DNA of 64,000 bases, from positions 8,294,001-8,358,000 of the forward strand of contig NZ_CP050440.1 in the NCBI RefSeq assembly GCF_011769525.1, written 5' to 3'. The notes under the pieces are model-generated. The model was not told the DNA's origin and made no database searches. It saw only the letters and a list, made by a program, of their open reading frames with translations. How positions within the stretch are numbered: the stretch's first letter is position 1; each line of letters begins with the position of its first letter. Below are positions 28,130 through 37,893 of the stretch, one piece after another. Source of the DNA: Tolypothrix sp. PCC 7910 (lineage in GTDB: Bacteria > Cyanobacteriota > Cyanobacteriia > Cyanobacteriales > Nostocaceae). Position numbers and translations under genes: made by a program.

Positions 28130-30190
28130 TTATTTGCTGTTACCGTTACCGTTGCCATTAGCATGACCATTAGTATTGCTTTGCAGTACGCGTTCGGCGA
28201 GTTTTTCCGGTACTTCTTGCAGATGGTCATATTCCCAGTGGAAGGAACCAACACCGAGAGTGAGCGATCGCAGTTCTACAATAAAGTCATGCATCTCTGC
28301 TTGGGGCAAGTATGCTGAGATATTATCCCAACCTTGCCAATCGTTTCTGCCTTCGTAACCTAAGATTTGCCCCCGTTTACCACTGAGAAGTTGCAGGGCT
28401 TTGGAGGTAAATTCGCTAGGTGTGGTTACTTGCACTTTCAAAATCGGTTCTAGGAGTGTAGGTTGGGCTTGGGGTACTCCTGTTTGCATTGCCAACCTAG
28501 CAGCTTGTTTAAAAGCTTGTTCGGAACTATCAACGTTGTGGTAGGAACCATTGGTTAGAGTTACCGCCACATCCACAACAGGGAAGCCCAAAGGCCCATG
28601 TGCTAGAAATTCCCGCACGCCCATTTCTACGCCAGGAATATACTGTCTGGGCACAACACCACCCACAATGGTTTCCCGGAAGTTAAAGCCTTCGCCACGG
28701 GGTAGGGGCTGAATATCTAGGAAGACATCACCAAATTGCCCATGTCCACCGCTTTGGTGTTTATAGCGCCCATGTACTGCGGCTACAGGTTTGCGAATGG
28801 TTTCTTTGTAAGGCACTTGGGGCATGTGGGTAGTCATTGGCAGGTTATATTTCCGCCGCAGTCTATCTAAGGCAACTTGCAAATGAATTTCGCCTTGTCC
28901 CCACAGAATTACTTCATGGGTATCGCCGTGCTGTTCCCAATTAAGAGAAGGATCTTCTTCTAATAGTTTGGTGATGGCGCTGCTGAGTTTTACTTCATCG
29001 TTGCGCTTTTCGGGAGTAATCGCCAGGGCGTAAACGGGTTCTAACTGTTCAGCTTTCGGTAAATCTGCTTTTAACTGTGGATCTGAAGACAGGATATCTC
29101 CGGTTTTGATGCCTTCTAAACGGCTCAAAGCTACAATATCGCCAGCTAAAACTTCGTTAACTGACTGCTGTTGTTGTCCCATTAAGCGATAAAGCCCACC
29201 AGCGCGCACGCCGTTGAGAACAATACCATCGGTTAATTTGCCTTGCCAAACACGGACTAGGGAGAGTTTGCCACCTTGGGGAGTGTAGAAAGTTTTTAAT
29301 ACTTGGGCAATGGGGGTATTGCTGGCTTTAGTTAAGCGACGTTCGGCTGTAGTTTCTGGTTCTGGTGCTTCCCGTACCAAAGCTTCTAATAAAGGTCTCA
29401 CACCATAATCTTGTTCTGCCACACCAAAGAAAACGGGGACTACTAAATCTGCCCCTAATTCCATTTTTAAATCTTTGAGAATTTCTTCTTGGGGTGGTTC
29501 AATATCTTCTAAAAGCTCTTCCAATAAGTGGTCGTCAAAATTCGCTAAAGCTTCGAGCATTTCTGCTCGTGCGGTATGTTCTTCTTCTTTTAAATTTTCG
29601 GGGAAGGGAATTAAGTCAGCTGGTGCGCCTGAATGATATTGATATGCTTGTTCACTCACCATATCAATAAAGCCTGTGAGCTGTTCCCCTTGCATGATGG
29701 GATATTGATGCGCGACTAGGGGACGGCTGGAAACGGCTTTGAGGGCGTGTAATGTTTCGAGAACATGAATATTTGCCCTGTCCATTTTATTAACAAAGAC
29801 GATGTGGGGAATTTCCCAATCATCTAAGAATTTAAATAGAGGAGCAAGGGTGAGGACGCGATCGCGGATGGGTTCGCAAACTACAATTGCCGCATCGACT
29901 CCCATTAAGGCATTATAAGTTTCTTGGGCAAATTCAACACTTCCGGGACAGTCCAGAAAGTTAAAGCGCAAGTCGTTATATTCAGTGCTAGCAGCGCTGA
30001 CTTCTACACTCATGTGGCGATCGCGCGATTCGTTCGCACTATCCCCAATTGTGTTACCATCCTTGACACTGCCTTTACGGGAAATTGCCCCTGTGACAAA
30101 TAACAAACTTTCTAATAAAGTTGTTTTTCCACTTAAATAAGGGCCGACAATTGCAACATTCCGCGAACCCGATTTTACTTTTTCGTTCAT
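28130..30190 (-). CDS. Elongation factor G-like GTPase (EF-G paralogue)
   Basis: 686 residues from the ATG at 30190, which has GGGAGG seven bases upstream; an in-frame extension to 30226 is not needed. G1 GPYLSGKTT, G3 DCPGS and G4 NKMD are readable, then domain II and EF-G domains III-V with HGRYKHQSGGHGQFGD. It differs from canonical FusA in G1 and G3 (DCPGS rather than DTPGH), as in the EF-G2 / EF-G-like group of uncertain role. The C-terminus is a low-complexity Asn/Gly tail. No rpsL, rpsG or tuf neighbours, so it is a stand-alone paralogue. Confidence 0.88.
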   Translation of the reverse strand: MNEKVKSGSRNVAIVGPYLSGKTTLLESLLFVTGAISRKGSVKDGNTIGDSANESRDRHMSVEVSAASTEYNDLRFNFLDCPGSVEFAQETYNALMGVDAAIVVCEPIRDRVLTLAPLFKFLDDWEIPHIVFVNKMDRANIHVLETLHALKAVSSRPLVAHQYPIMQGEQLTGFIDMVSEQAYQYHSGAPADLIPFPENLKEEEHTARAEMLEALANFDDHLLEELLEDIEPPQEEILKDLKMELGADLVVPVFFGVAEQDYGVRPLLEALVREAPEPETTAERRLTKASNTPIAQVLKTFYTPQGGKLSLVRVWQGKLTDGIVLNGVRAGGLYRLMGQQQQSVNEVLAGDIVALSRLEGIKTGDILSSDPQLKADLPKAEQLEPVYALAITPEKRNDEVKLSSAITKLLEEDPSLNWEQHGDTHEVILWGQGEIHLQVALDRLRRKYNLPMTTHMPQVPYKETIRKPVAAVHGRYKHQSGGHGQFGDVFLDIQPLPRGEGFNFRETIVGGVVPRQYIPGVEMGVREFLAHGPLGFPVVDVAVTLTNGSYHNVDSSEQAFKQAARLAMQTGVPQAQPTLLEPILKVQVTTPSEFTSKALQLLSGKRGQILGYEGRNDWQGWDNISAYLPQAEMHDFIVELRSLTLGVGSFHWEYDHLQEVPEKLAERVLQSNTNGHANGNGNGNSK

Positions 30191-30201
30191 AAAACCTCCC
30201 T
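30191..30201 (-). promoter_or_regulatory. Ribosome binding site deciding the EF-G-like start
   Basis: On the minus strand AGGGAGG precedes the ATG at 30190 with ordinary spacing. This favours that start over one 12 codons upstream. Confidence 0.7.
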
Positions 30202-30471
30202 TGCGGTAAGTCACCACTAACCGCATTATCCTGTGTATTCAGGCATGGAGAATACTTCTCTTTAAGGGAGAATCATCTCCTCTTTAATCAGTTATTATCC
30301 TCCCTTTAATCAATGCAACGAAAAATTGTAGCCTGTTGTAAGATTTAGCTAAAGAAAAGTTAATTAAATCAAACTTTAATACCAAGAGTTGAACTTTTGT
30401 AAAACCAATCCCTATTAGAAGAACCTTTGTAAAGAAAAATCAACTAAAGACGGAATTATTCAGGTTAAAGG

Positions 30472-31608
30472 ATGAAAGATGAAACTAACAGACACAGCAG
30501 TTGTCATCAGAGGTGTACGCAAAATCAAGAAAAGTTAATCTATAAAATGTTTTGCTATTTTAGGAAATACCAAAAAATCAATAATTCAGCAAGTAGGGGC
30601 ATGATATCCACAGAATTTCGAGCAAATAGACCCTTACTCCCTGCCTTGCCTCTAAAATTATTTATGTATTGTTTTAATGGTAAATCTCTGCAATCGTTAT
30701 ATAATTTCCGCCCCAGTATATTAGTCAGTTTAATTATTTTATGGGGTAGCATTCTCTATCCTTCTACCACTTTTGCCATCACCCCACCGGATTTATTCGC
30801 GCAAACTACTAGCCAAGGAGCAGTAGACTTATTAAATCAAGGCTTACAGGCAATACAAGCCGGGAGAGTGCAAGATGCGATCGCTTCCTTTAAAAAAGCT
30901 ATCCTACTAGATCCCAAATTAGCCCCCGCCCACTACAATTTAGGGCTAGCATTGCGGCAGACTGGACAATTACAACCTGCAGCAGATGCATTTTATCAAG
31001 CAACACAGGCAGATCCTAAATTTGCGCCCGCCTTTGCCAATTTAGGCGGAGCCTTATTAGAAGGGAATAATTTGCAGTTAGCGAATGATTACTTACAACG
31101 GGCAATCGAACTCGATTCTAAACTCGGTTTTGCTCACTATAACTTAGGATTGCTGCGAGAACAGCAACGAGATTGGGAAAGAGCGATCGCATCTTTTAGA
31201 AAAGCGATGCAATATAGCCAAAATGCTCCAGAGCCAGCCTACCATTTAGGATTAGTTTATCTGCAACAAGGCAAAGTCGATCAAGCCAGAGAAGCCTTTC
31301 GCCAAGCGCTGAGAGTTAATCCCCAATATGCGGAAGCACATTACAATTTAGGTTCAATTTGGTTTCAACAAAGTAAATGGCAAGAAGCCTTAGAAGCCTT
31401 CAGAAAAGCAGCCACAGCTAACTCAAATTATGCCAACGCATATTATGGAGCGGGGTTAGCATTTATGCAATTAAAACAATATGCACAAGCCGCCCAAGTC
31501 TTTCAATATGCCAGAGATTTATACAACGCTCAAGGCAATCCTCAATGGGGAAAAAATGCCCAGCAATTGTTACAACAAGCACAGAATTTCAATTACCAAC
31601 CTCGCTAA
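30472..31608 (+). CDS. TPR-repeat protein, exported
   Basis: Up to 378 residues. A hydrophobic export signal (LVSLIILWGSILYPSTTFA) ends near residue 104, so the true start is probably one of the internal ATGs (30541, 30601 or 30664) rather than the first. About seven TPR units follow from residue ~112 (pattern PAHYNLGLALRQTGQLQPAA). Likely a periplasmic scaffold; partner unknown. Repeats are diverged, unlike the array at 25733. Confidence 0.8.
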   Translation: MKDETNRHSSCHQRCTQNQEKLIYKMFCYFRKYQKINNSASRGMISTEFRANRPLLPALPLKLFMYCFNGKSLQSLYNFRPSILVSLIILWGSILYPSTTFAITPPDLFAQTTSQGAVDLLNQGLQAIQAGRVQDAIASFKKAILLDPKLAPAHYNLGLALRQTGQLQPAADAFYQATQADPKFAPAFANLGGALLEGNNLQLANDYLQRAIELDSKLGFAHYNLGLLREQQRDWERAIASFRKAMQYSQNAPEPAYHLGLVYLQQGKVDQAREAFRQALRVNPQYAEAHYNLGSIWFQQSKWQEALEAFRKAATANSNYANAYYGAGLAFMQLKQYAQAAQVFQYARDLYNAQGNPQWGKNAQQLLQQAQNFNYQPR

Positions 31609-31812
31609 GGTGCGAAGGATAGATAGTAAGCAACAACAAAATTATCGGATGAACTAGAACACCGATTGCTTAATTAAAAATAAAGAATTCTGCGAGGATA
31701 GGCACTTTTAGGTATTGCGTTTTCAGCCTAATGATAACTGGTGCCTACACTACAAGTTAGCGAATAATGAATCGATATTCTAGTTGGTAATTCTCAACCT
31801 ATCACCATTGTC

Positions 31813-32370
31813 ATGGTAATGCATATGCAAAAGCGCGTTAAAAGCCGATTTCTATTTTGCGATCGCTGGTTTGATCGCCATGCGATTGTTCGCAATATGG
31901 AGGCTTTTCAAGACTTAATTGTTATAGTTTTATGTTTAGGTTTATTTGCTGTCATGTTATTGCAATTGTGGGGGATATTGATTGCAATTACACATCAACT
32001 TGACTACAAAATAGTGACAGCAAAAATACTATTTATCCTGATTTTGGTAGAATTATTTCGGCTGCTCATGGTTTATTTACAAGAGCATAGTATTGCTGTT
32101 GGTGTCGCAGTCGAAGTCACAATTGTATCCGTCCTGCGAGAAGTAGTTGTTCACGGTGCCTTAGAAATTTCTTCAATTCAAACAGCAGCAATTTGCGGCT
32201 TATTATTAATTTTGGGTGCGTTATTAATAGTGTGTGCAAAAACACCACACATGGATTGCATGAGCGCTAACACAAAATTTTGCCCTATTGTCTATCAAGG
32301 AAGTAGAGAAAAGCAAAATCTAGAGTTTCAATACTCACGCCGCTGTGATGAAAATCAGCCTTTGGTGTAG
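31813..32370 (+). CDS. PsiE-family membrane protein
   Basis: 185 residues with four predicted membrane helices. Family marks: ILFILILVELFRLLMVY and VEVTIVSVLREVVVHG. PsiE was named for phosphate-starvation induction in E. coli; its function is unknown. The start could also be the ATG at 31822. The C-terminal ~45 residues after the last helix are soluble and not part of the family core. Confidence 0.8.
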   Translation: MVMHMQKRVKSRFLFCDRWFDRHAIVRNMEAFQDLIVIVLCLGLFAVMLLQLWGILIAITHQLDYKIVTAKILFILILVELFRLLMVYLQEHSIAVGVAVEVTIVSVLREVVVHGALEISSIQTAAICGLLLILGALLIVCAKTPHMDCMSANTKFCPIVYQGSREKQNLEFQYSRRCDENQPLV

Positions 32371-32384
32371 GGGTTTGGTGTTTG

Positions 32385-32553
32385 TCATTGGTCATTTGGT
32401 AATGGGTAATTGGTAATTGGTAATTGGTAATGGGTAATTGGTAATTGATAATAAGAATTTCTCCCCTGCTTCCTTTGCTCCCTTTTCCCTTTCCCCCAGT
32501 CCCCAATCCCCAATCCCCAATCCCCAATCCCCAATCCCCAATCCCCAACTCAG
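32385..32553. repeat. STRR tracts (TTGGTAA and CCCCAAT)
   Basis: TTGGTAATTGGTAA-type repeats at about 32393-32450, and CCCCAAT repeated about seven times at about 32500-32550. A translated minus-strand frame across them (GIGDWGLGIGDW) is a repeat artefact. Confidence 0.85.
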
Positions 32554-32641
32554 GAGTAATTTTTTCTACGCTTCTGGGAAGATGAAGCCTCCTTTAACGG
32601 TAGGTAGAAATTAGTTAAGAACCTAAAGGAGGGTAAATTTT

Positions 32642-32881
32642 ATGGCTACAGGTAACGGACAATCTCAACAACCGATTAGCAACCTGGAGTATGATTTTGT
32701 GACTGTGCTGCATAATAAAGCAGAAGCAGTTAAGGCTTACGATGTTTACATTAAAGACGCGCAGGAAGCTAACTCTCAACCCTGTGTAGAGTTATTCCAA
32801 AAATTGCGGCAGTCTGATATTGAGCAAGCTCAAGAAATCCGCAATCATCTGCAACAAGTATTGCAGCACGGCAAAATGTAA
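32642..32881 (+). CDS. Small conserved helical protein, unknown function
   Basis: 79 residues. AAAGGAGGG lies about ten bases before the ATG, an unusually strong ribosome site that supports expression. The protein is predicted all-helical (DFVTVLHNKAEAVKAYDVYI, CVELFQKLRQSDIEQAQEI) with one Cys, and could be a small ferritin-like or stress-type bundle. No domain is recognised with confidence. Confidence 0.65.
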   Translation: MATGNGQSQQPISNLEYDFVTVLHNKAEAVKAYDVYIKDAQEANSQPCVELFQKLRQSDIEQAQEIRNHLQQVLQHGKM

Positions 32882-32991
32882 TTCATTTGGGGCATGGGGG
32901 ATGGGGCATTGGGCATAGGAGAGAATAAAAATTTCCTGTGCCAAGCTTTTCCCGCATTCTCTCATTAATAGACAGCAAGCCGCAGCTGCTA

Positions 32992-33831
32992 TCAACTAGG
33001 CTGATTCCCTGCGGCTTGTTGCACTTGTTCCACCGTCAAAGCTAAAGCTTGGGCTACTTGTTCTACAGTCAACCCCAAAGCTAGTAACCTGGGTACAGCT
33101 TCTAACTTCGCTTCCTGCCTACCTTCTTGTCTGCCTTCTTGTCTACCTTCTTGTCTGCCTTCTTCCAAGCCATCTTGCTTGATTGATTGATACATCCTAG
33201 TTTTTTTGAATTCCTCATCTATACCTAACATTACTGCCAACTCCTCTCGGCTCAGTCTGGTAAATTTGTACAACAGAATAGTTTCTATTAATTCTACAAT
33301 TTGCTTTTTAGTTGTTTCATCAGCTAGTTGATTTCTGGCTTGTAGAATAAGGTCTCTACCTCTGTCAATTGCGGTATCTTCGCCCTCAATAATTAATTGC
33401 ACTATGGCAACTTGAAGGGAATTTTCTGTTGCTGTTCCTAGTTCATCTAAATAAATGCGTTGGACTTGGAAACTATCGAGCAATAAGCGATATGGTATTT
33501 GATCGTCTGGATCTAAACTGCGTTGGGGATAGATGACAACAGCACGCCAAAAATTTACAGATGGATTTTGACGCAGGTAAAGAAAGATTTCAGCAAAGAA
33601 GCGTCTATAAAAGTTTGCGTCTTGCTGAAACTGGACTTCTGCAAAGTATAAGGGTTGATTTGCGGTTTCACTATTAGGGATAAACACCCCATCAATGCGA
33701 AAGGCAGTTTCTTTCAGTTCGAGTGACACAAATTCATAAGCGCTGGCATTGGTAGTCGTGTCGCCAATAATCGCAAAAAATATGCTGGGGAAAGCTTGAA
33801 ATAAGCTATAAAAGATTTTGTCAGTTTGCAC
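32992..33831 (-). CDS. DUF2887 / Rpn-like PD-(D/E)XK protein
   Basis: 279 residues. The nuclease-like N-terminus has FRIDGVFIPN (Asp) and PLYFAEVQFQQD (Glu-x-Gln), a PD-(D/E)XK variant of the DUF2887 / transposase-like Rpn group. The C-terminal part has the usual helix LSREELAVMLGI and then EGRQ repeated four times, from a 12-bp DNA repeat (33109-33168). Members are linked to recombination or toxin-like activity. It is common in cyanobacteria in many copies. Confidence 0.85.
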   Translation of the reverse strand: MQTDKIFYSLFQAFPSIFFAIIGDTTTNASAYEFVSLELKETAFRIDGVFIPNSETANQPLYFAEVQFQQDANFYRRFFAEIFLYLRQNPSVNFWRAVVIYPQRSLDPDDQIPYRLLLDSFQVQRIYLDELGTATENSLQVAIVQLIIEGEDTAIDRGRDLILQARNQLADETTKKQIVELIETILLYKFTRLSREELAVMLGIDEEFKKTRMYQSIKQDGLEEGRQEGRQEGRQEGRQEAKLEAVPRLLALGLTVEQVAQALALTVEQVQQAAGNQPS

Positions 33832-33910
33832 GCTGGTTTTAGCAGATTTAAGGTTTTATTAAAGAGTATAATTTTGCGGATCAAAGGTGAAGCATTCATC
33901 ACCCAATACT

Positions 33911-34570
33911 TTACTTCAACCAAGGTAGTAAGCTGAATGTACCGCGTTCGTACATAATGAATACCCCTAAGCCAATCAATACAAAAGGAACGATGTGCTT
34001 GCCGTAGCGACTTAAAATATATGCAATGGCAGGGTGACGGCTTAAGAGATATGCGATCGCACACCAAATTGCTACCATCACAAAAAAGACTATTAAAATC
34101 ACCCCTAAACTGCTAAGACTCTGACCAGCAAATAAGGGAATATATATACTGATATTGTCGCCACCATTGGCAATTGTAATGGCTGCGACTTTATAGGTAT
34201 AAGGATGCAGAATACTCCAAATAACAGCAAGTATGCGGTTATGGGGTGATGTTTGTGTAAAATCATTAGATACTGTTTGCACTTCTGTAGTATCTTCATC
34301 TTTCTCTAGTAAGTGCTTAATACCAATGGCAATAGGTAGTATTCCCAATAATCCAATCCATTCTCGCGATACGACTAAACCACCAAAAAATCCTGGTAAG
34401 CTAGCCAGAATAATCGCCGCAAAACCAAGGTACTGACCAATAAAAATATGTCGCCGCCGAAAGTTACTATCTATTTGGGAAAAAAATAACAGTAGGATAA
34501 GTATGTCATCGATATTTGTAGCTGCAAAAGCGATTATTCCTTCGGTAAAAGCTGTACCAAGCTGGCTCAT
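33911..34570 (-). CDS. CadD-family cadmium-resistance-type transporter
   Basis: 219 residues with five to six membrane helices. Family signature AFAATNIDDILILLLFFSQI at the N-terminus and ANGGDNISIYIPLFA in the middle, with conserved Asp pairs in membrane helices. A cation exporter is likely, though the true substrate is uncertain. A paralogue lies divergent at 34675, sharing a ~104-bp intergenic region. Confidence 0.85.
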   Translation of the reverse strand: MSQLGTAFTEGIIAFAATNIDDILILLLFFSQIDSNFRRRHIFIGQYLGFAAIILASLPGFFGGLVVSREWIGLLGILPIAIGIKHLLEKDEDTTEVQTVSNDFTQTSPHNRILAVIWSILHPYTYKVAAITIANGGDNISIYIPLFAGQSLSSLGVILIVFFVMVAIWCAIAYLLSRHPAIAYILSRYGKHIVPFVLIGLGVFIMYERGTFSLLPWLK

Positions 34571-34674
34571 GGTGGCTGATGAAAATATACAATTTACACC
34601 ATACCAAATTAAGAACTACTAAAAGTAAAATAAAATACTCTCGTAGTTAGGATTTTGGGCATATCTCTAAATAT

Positions 34675-35352
34675 ATGAGTGAGTTAATTACAACAATTAG
34701 CACCGCAATTGCTGCCTTTAGCGCCACAAACATAGATGATATTGTAATTTTGTTGCTCTTTTTTGCTCAAATTAATCCTAACTTTCGTCCTCGTCATATA
34801 ATTTTTGGGCAATATTTAGGCTTCACTATATTAATACTTTTCAGCCTTCCTGGTTTTTTTGGAGGATTAATTTTACCACCAAATTGGATTGGCTTACTGG
34901 GCTTATTGCCTCTATCTATTGGTATTAGTAGCTTGGTAAATTGGCAAGAAAAACCGACAGAAGAATTAGTAACAGAAATCGAGGATTCTGGAAATTCTAA
35001 TATTGCAATTGTGGCATCACTGACTGTTGCTAATGGCAGCGATAATATTAGTGTTTATGTACCTTTATTTGCTAATAATAATTTAGAAAGTTTACTGATA
35101 ATTATTGCTTTATTCTTTCTGCTGTTAGGAATATGGTGTTACGCTACATACCAACTAACCCATCAGAAAATGATAGCGAATTTTTTAATTCGCTATGGCA
35201 ACAACATCGTGCCTTTTGTTCTGATGGGTTTAGGTGCTTTTATTGTTTTGAAGAGTCAAGCTTTAAGCCTAATAAAGCTAGGTGCTAGTTGTCTTTGTTT
35301 GACGATTTTGTTAAAAAATCATGAAAATACCCAAGAAGTTGAAAAAAATTAG
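34675..35352 (+). CDS. CadD-family transporter, paralogue
   Basis: 225 residues with the same motifs as its neighbour: AFSATNIDDIVILLLFFAQI and ANGSDNISVYVPLFA. The region between helices 3 and 4 is shorter. The two genes are head to head, probably sharing a bidirectional promoter. It ends 3 bp before the stop of the convergent cysK. Confidence 0.85.
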   Translation: MSELITTISTAIAAFSATNIDDIVILLLFFAQINPNFRPRHIIFGQYLGFTILILFSLPGFFGGLILPPNWIGLLGLLPLSIGISSLVNWQEKPTEELVTEIEDSGNSNIAIVASLTVANGSDNISVYVPLFANNNLESLLIIIALFFLLLGIWCYATYQLTHQKMIANFLIRYGNNIVPFVLMGLGAFIVLKSQALSLIKLGASCLCLTILLKNHENTQEVEKN

Positions 35353-35355
35353 GCA

Positions 35356-36318
35356 TCAGACTTTACTTAACCATTCACTTTCCTCTGGATCTCTAAACAA
35401 TGAGGTGCTGAGGTAGCGTTCGCCGAAGCTAGGCTGCACCATCACAATCAAACGTCCCTCATTTTCTGGACGCTGGGCGACTACAAGCGCTGCATACAAA
35501 GCTGCACCTGCAGAAATACCTGATAGTAATCCTTCTTCTTTAGCTAACCGACGGCTATAAGATATCGCCTGTTCATCGCTGACTTGAATCACTTCATCAA
35601 CGAGATCTGGACGGTAAATTGCTGGAACAAATCCAGGGCCAATTCCTTGGATTTTGTGGGGGCCTGGTTTACCGCCTCCTAAAACAGGGCTATTGGTAGG
35701 CTCAACTGCGATCGCTTTAAAACTGGGCTTGCGTTGTTTAATCACTTCAGAAACGCCTGTAATCGTTCCGCCAGTACCAACTCCGGCGATGAGGATATCT
35801 ACCTGTCCATCTGTATCAGCCCAGATTTCTTCGGCGGTAGTTAAAGCATGAACTTTGGGATTAGCAGGGTTGCGGAACTGCTGCAACATATAGGCGTTAG
35901 GTGTGTTGGCAACGATTTCCTCAGCCCGAGCGATCGCTCCCCGCATCCCTTCTACTCCAGGAGTTAATTCTAATTGCGCGCCATAGGCTTTGAGCATAGC
36001 ACGGCGTTCCTGGCTCATCGTATCAGGCATGGCTAGAATAAGATGGTAGCCCTTGGCTGCGGCTACCATTGCCAAGGCAATCCCTGTATTACCGGAGGTC
36101 GGTTCTACCAAAATGGTTTTCCCTGGCTCAATCCAACCGCCTTTTTCCGCCGCTTCCACCATGCTGACACCAATTCTGTCTTTTACAGAAGACGCTGGGT
36201 TCATGCTTTCTAGCTTCACTACAATCTGAGCCAGTGCGCCCGCAGCTTGGGGAATCTTATTTAATTGAACTAAAGGAGTCCGTCCGACTAACTGTGTAAT
36301 ATCTTTGGCTATCCGCAT
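35356..36318 (-). CDS. cysK: Cysteine synthase (O-acetylserine sulfhydrylase)
   Basis: 320 residues. PLP lysine in [11 protein letters not shown], substrate loop TSGNTGIA, phosphate-binding [10 protein letters not shown], and late GISAGAAL. It makes cysteine from O-acetylserine and sulfide. Probably the second gene of an operon with the Rrf2 regulator 19 bp upstream, and near cysE, which makes the substrate. Full length. Confidence 0.94.
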   Translation of the reverse strand: MRIAKDITQLVGRTPLVQLNKIPQAAGALAQIVVKLESMNPASSVKDRIGVSMVEAAEKGGWIEPGKTILVEPTSGNTGIALAMVAAAKGYHLILAMPDTMSQERRAMLKAYGAQLELTPGVEGMRGAIARAEEIVANTPNAYMLQQFRNPANPKVHALTTAEEIWADTDGQVDILIAGVGTGGTITGVSEVIKQRKPSFKAIAVEPTNSPVLGGGKPGPHKIQGIGPGFVPAIYRPDLVDEVIQVSDEQAISYSRRLAKEEGLLSGISAGAALYAALVVAQRPENEGRLIVMVQPSFGERYLSTSLFRDPEESEWLSKV

Positions 36319-36337
36319 AAGGGGTACTCCTGCGTAA

Positions 36338-36805
36338 CTAAATGTAATACATGGGACTCTGCTGTAAACGAGCCTCTCTTTGTTGGCATAAGTCTTGGAG
36401 TGTGTAGCTATTTAAAACCTGTATTGAGGCTGTATTAGCTTGCTCCCAAACTTCCAGCACTAAACTCCTTTCCAGAGTGGGAGATGTAGAGCTGTCTTTA
36501 TCTTTGCGCTCACCTTCCACCACCGTGACAATCTCCAGTAAGGTAATTTGCCAAGGCTCACGAACTAAAACGAAACCGCCTTTCGAGCCACGTTGACTCT
36601 GTACCACGCCAGCACGCCGCAGGTTGGTCAAAATTTGTTCTAGATAACGTTCTGGTATGGGCTGTTTGGCTGTGATTTCGCTCATTGTGAGAGGAACTTT
36701 TTTGCTGTGGTTGCTTGCTAACTCCAAAAGTGCCAGCAGAGCATATTCAACTTTGGAAGACAGATCCAGGAGAGCGTAGTTTTGGCTGTTCAAGTCTGTA
36801 CTCAC
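36338..36805 (-). CDS. Rrf2-family transcriptional regulator (CymR/CysR-like)
   Basis: 155 residues: a winged helix ([48 protein letters not shown]) and a C-terminal dimer helix. Only one Cys is present (LCQQ), and the three-Cys [2Fe-2S] site of IscR is missing, so it should not be an iron-sulfur sensor. Its position before cysK and opposite cysE suggests control of cysteine synthesis, like CymR, which is itself modulated by CysK; that is inference. Confidence 0.88.
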   Translation of the reverse strand: MSTDLNSQNYALLDLSSKVEYALLALLELASNHSKKVPLTMSEITAKQPIPERYLEQILTNLRRAGVVQSQRGSKGGFVLVREPWQITLLEIVTVVEGERKDKDSSTSPTLERSLVLEVWEQANTASIQVLNSYTLQDLCQQREARLQQSPMYYI

Positions 36806-37008
36806 TATACTACCGTTGTTCGATGGATTTACCGGGTTTTATGTGAAACTAAATATTACTGCTTAAACACAACGTCATCTAATTCACAAATACACCTAAT
36901 TTTATCGACTTACCGTAGATTATCTTATAAAATTTAGATAAATAGTCTGAATATTTCAAAAAAATTTCAGAACCTCCCACCAACAACCATCTCACCCACA
37001 ACTGATGT

Positions 37009-37734
37009 ATGTTGCTAACTGATTTGCGAACAATTTATGAGCGCGATCCCGCAGCTCGTAACTGGCTAGAGATATTGTTTTGTTACCCTGGACTGCAAGC
37101 CTTGCTATTCCATCGCCTAGCCCACAGGCTCTATAAAATCGGGATTCCTGTAATACCGAGATTGATTTCCCATCTCAGTCGGTTTTTCACTGGGATTGAA
37201 ATTCACCCAGGTGCAGTGATTGGTAAAGGTGTATTTATCGACCACGGAATGGGAGTAGTAATTGGTGAGACAGCAATCATCGGTGATTATGCTTTGATTT
37301 ACCAAGGCGTAACCCTTGGTGGGACTGGAAAAGAAAGCGGTAAGCGCCATCCGACATTAGGTAGCCATGTAGTTGTAGGTGCAGGTGCTAAGGTTTTAGG
37401 AAATATTCAATTAGGCGATCGCGTTCGTGTGGGAGCAGGTTCAGTAGTACTGCGAGACGTACCCAGCGATAGCACTGTCGTTGGTATACCTGGAAGGATA
37501 ACCCGCCAAAACAACCTCAGTGGCGATATTCTCGCTCACGGTAAAGTCCGGGACGTAGAAGCCGAAGCCATCCGCGCCTTATTTGAAAGGGTGAAATCTT
37601 TAGAGAAACAACTAGAACAGTTGCAAACCGAGTCCAACTTTTCGCCCATTCACGTACATATTCCCGAACCCCACCCCAGTACAACCGAAAGCGATCGCGT
37701 CATCGAAGACTTTCTAGATGGTGCGGGAATATAA
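37009..37734 (+). CDS. cysE: Serine O-acetyltransferase
   Basis: 241 residues. Alpha-helical N-terminus, then a left-handed beta-helix of hexapeptide repeats ([36 protein letters not shown]) with catalytic His in IDHGMG. It makes O-acetylserine for cysK. The C-terminal 45 residues beyond the hexapeptide fold are an extra tail. Divergent from the Rrf2 regulator with ~200 bp between. Confidence 0.93.
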   Translation: MLLTDLRTIYERDPAARNWLEILFCYPGLQALLFHRLAHRLYKIGIPVIPRLISHLSRFFTGIEIHPGAVIGKGVFIDHGMGVVIGETAIIGDYALIYQGVTLGGTGKESGKRHPTLGSHVVVGAGAKVLGNIQLGDRVRVGAGSVVLRDVPSDSTVVGIPGRITRQNNLSGDILAHGKVRDVEAEAIRALFERVKSLEKQLEQLQTESNFSPIHVHIPEPHPSTTESDRVIEDFLDGAGI

Positions 37735-37830
37735 ATTTGTCATTTGTCATTTGGTAATTGGTAATAGGAATTTCTTCCCAGTCCCCAATCCCCAATCCCC
37801 AGTCCCTAATCCCCAATCCCCAATCCCCAT
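37735..37830. repeat. STRR tract (CATTTGTCATTTGG and CCCCAAT)
   Basis: Tandem units of TTGTCATTTG, TTGGTAAT and CCCCAAT types fill the gap after cysE. Confidence 0.7.
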
Positions 37831-37893
37831 TTCTTCCTGCTATTCTCCATTTCCCTGTGTCTTAGATATTGTGGATAGAACAGGACTATAGGG

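Noticed and set aside
32285-32548. Minus-strand frame with GIGDWGLGIGDW repeats
   Set aside because: It is a translation of the CCCCAAT and TTGGTAA tandem repeats and not a gene.
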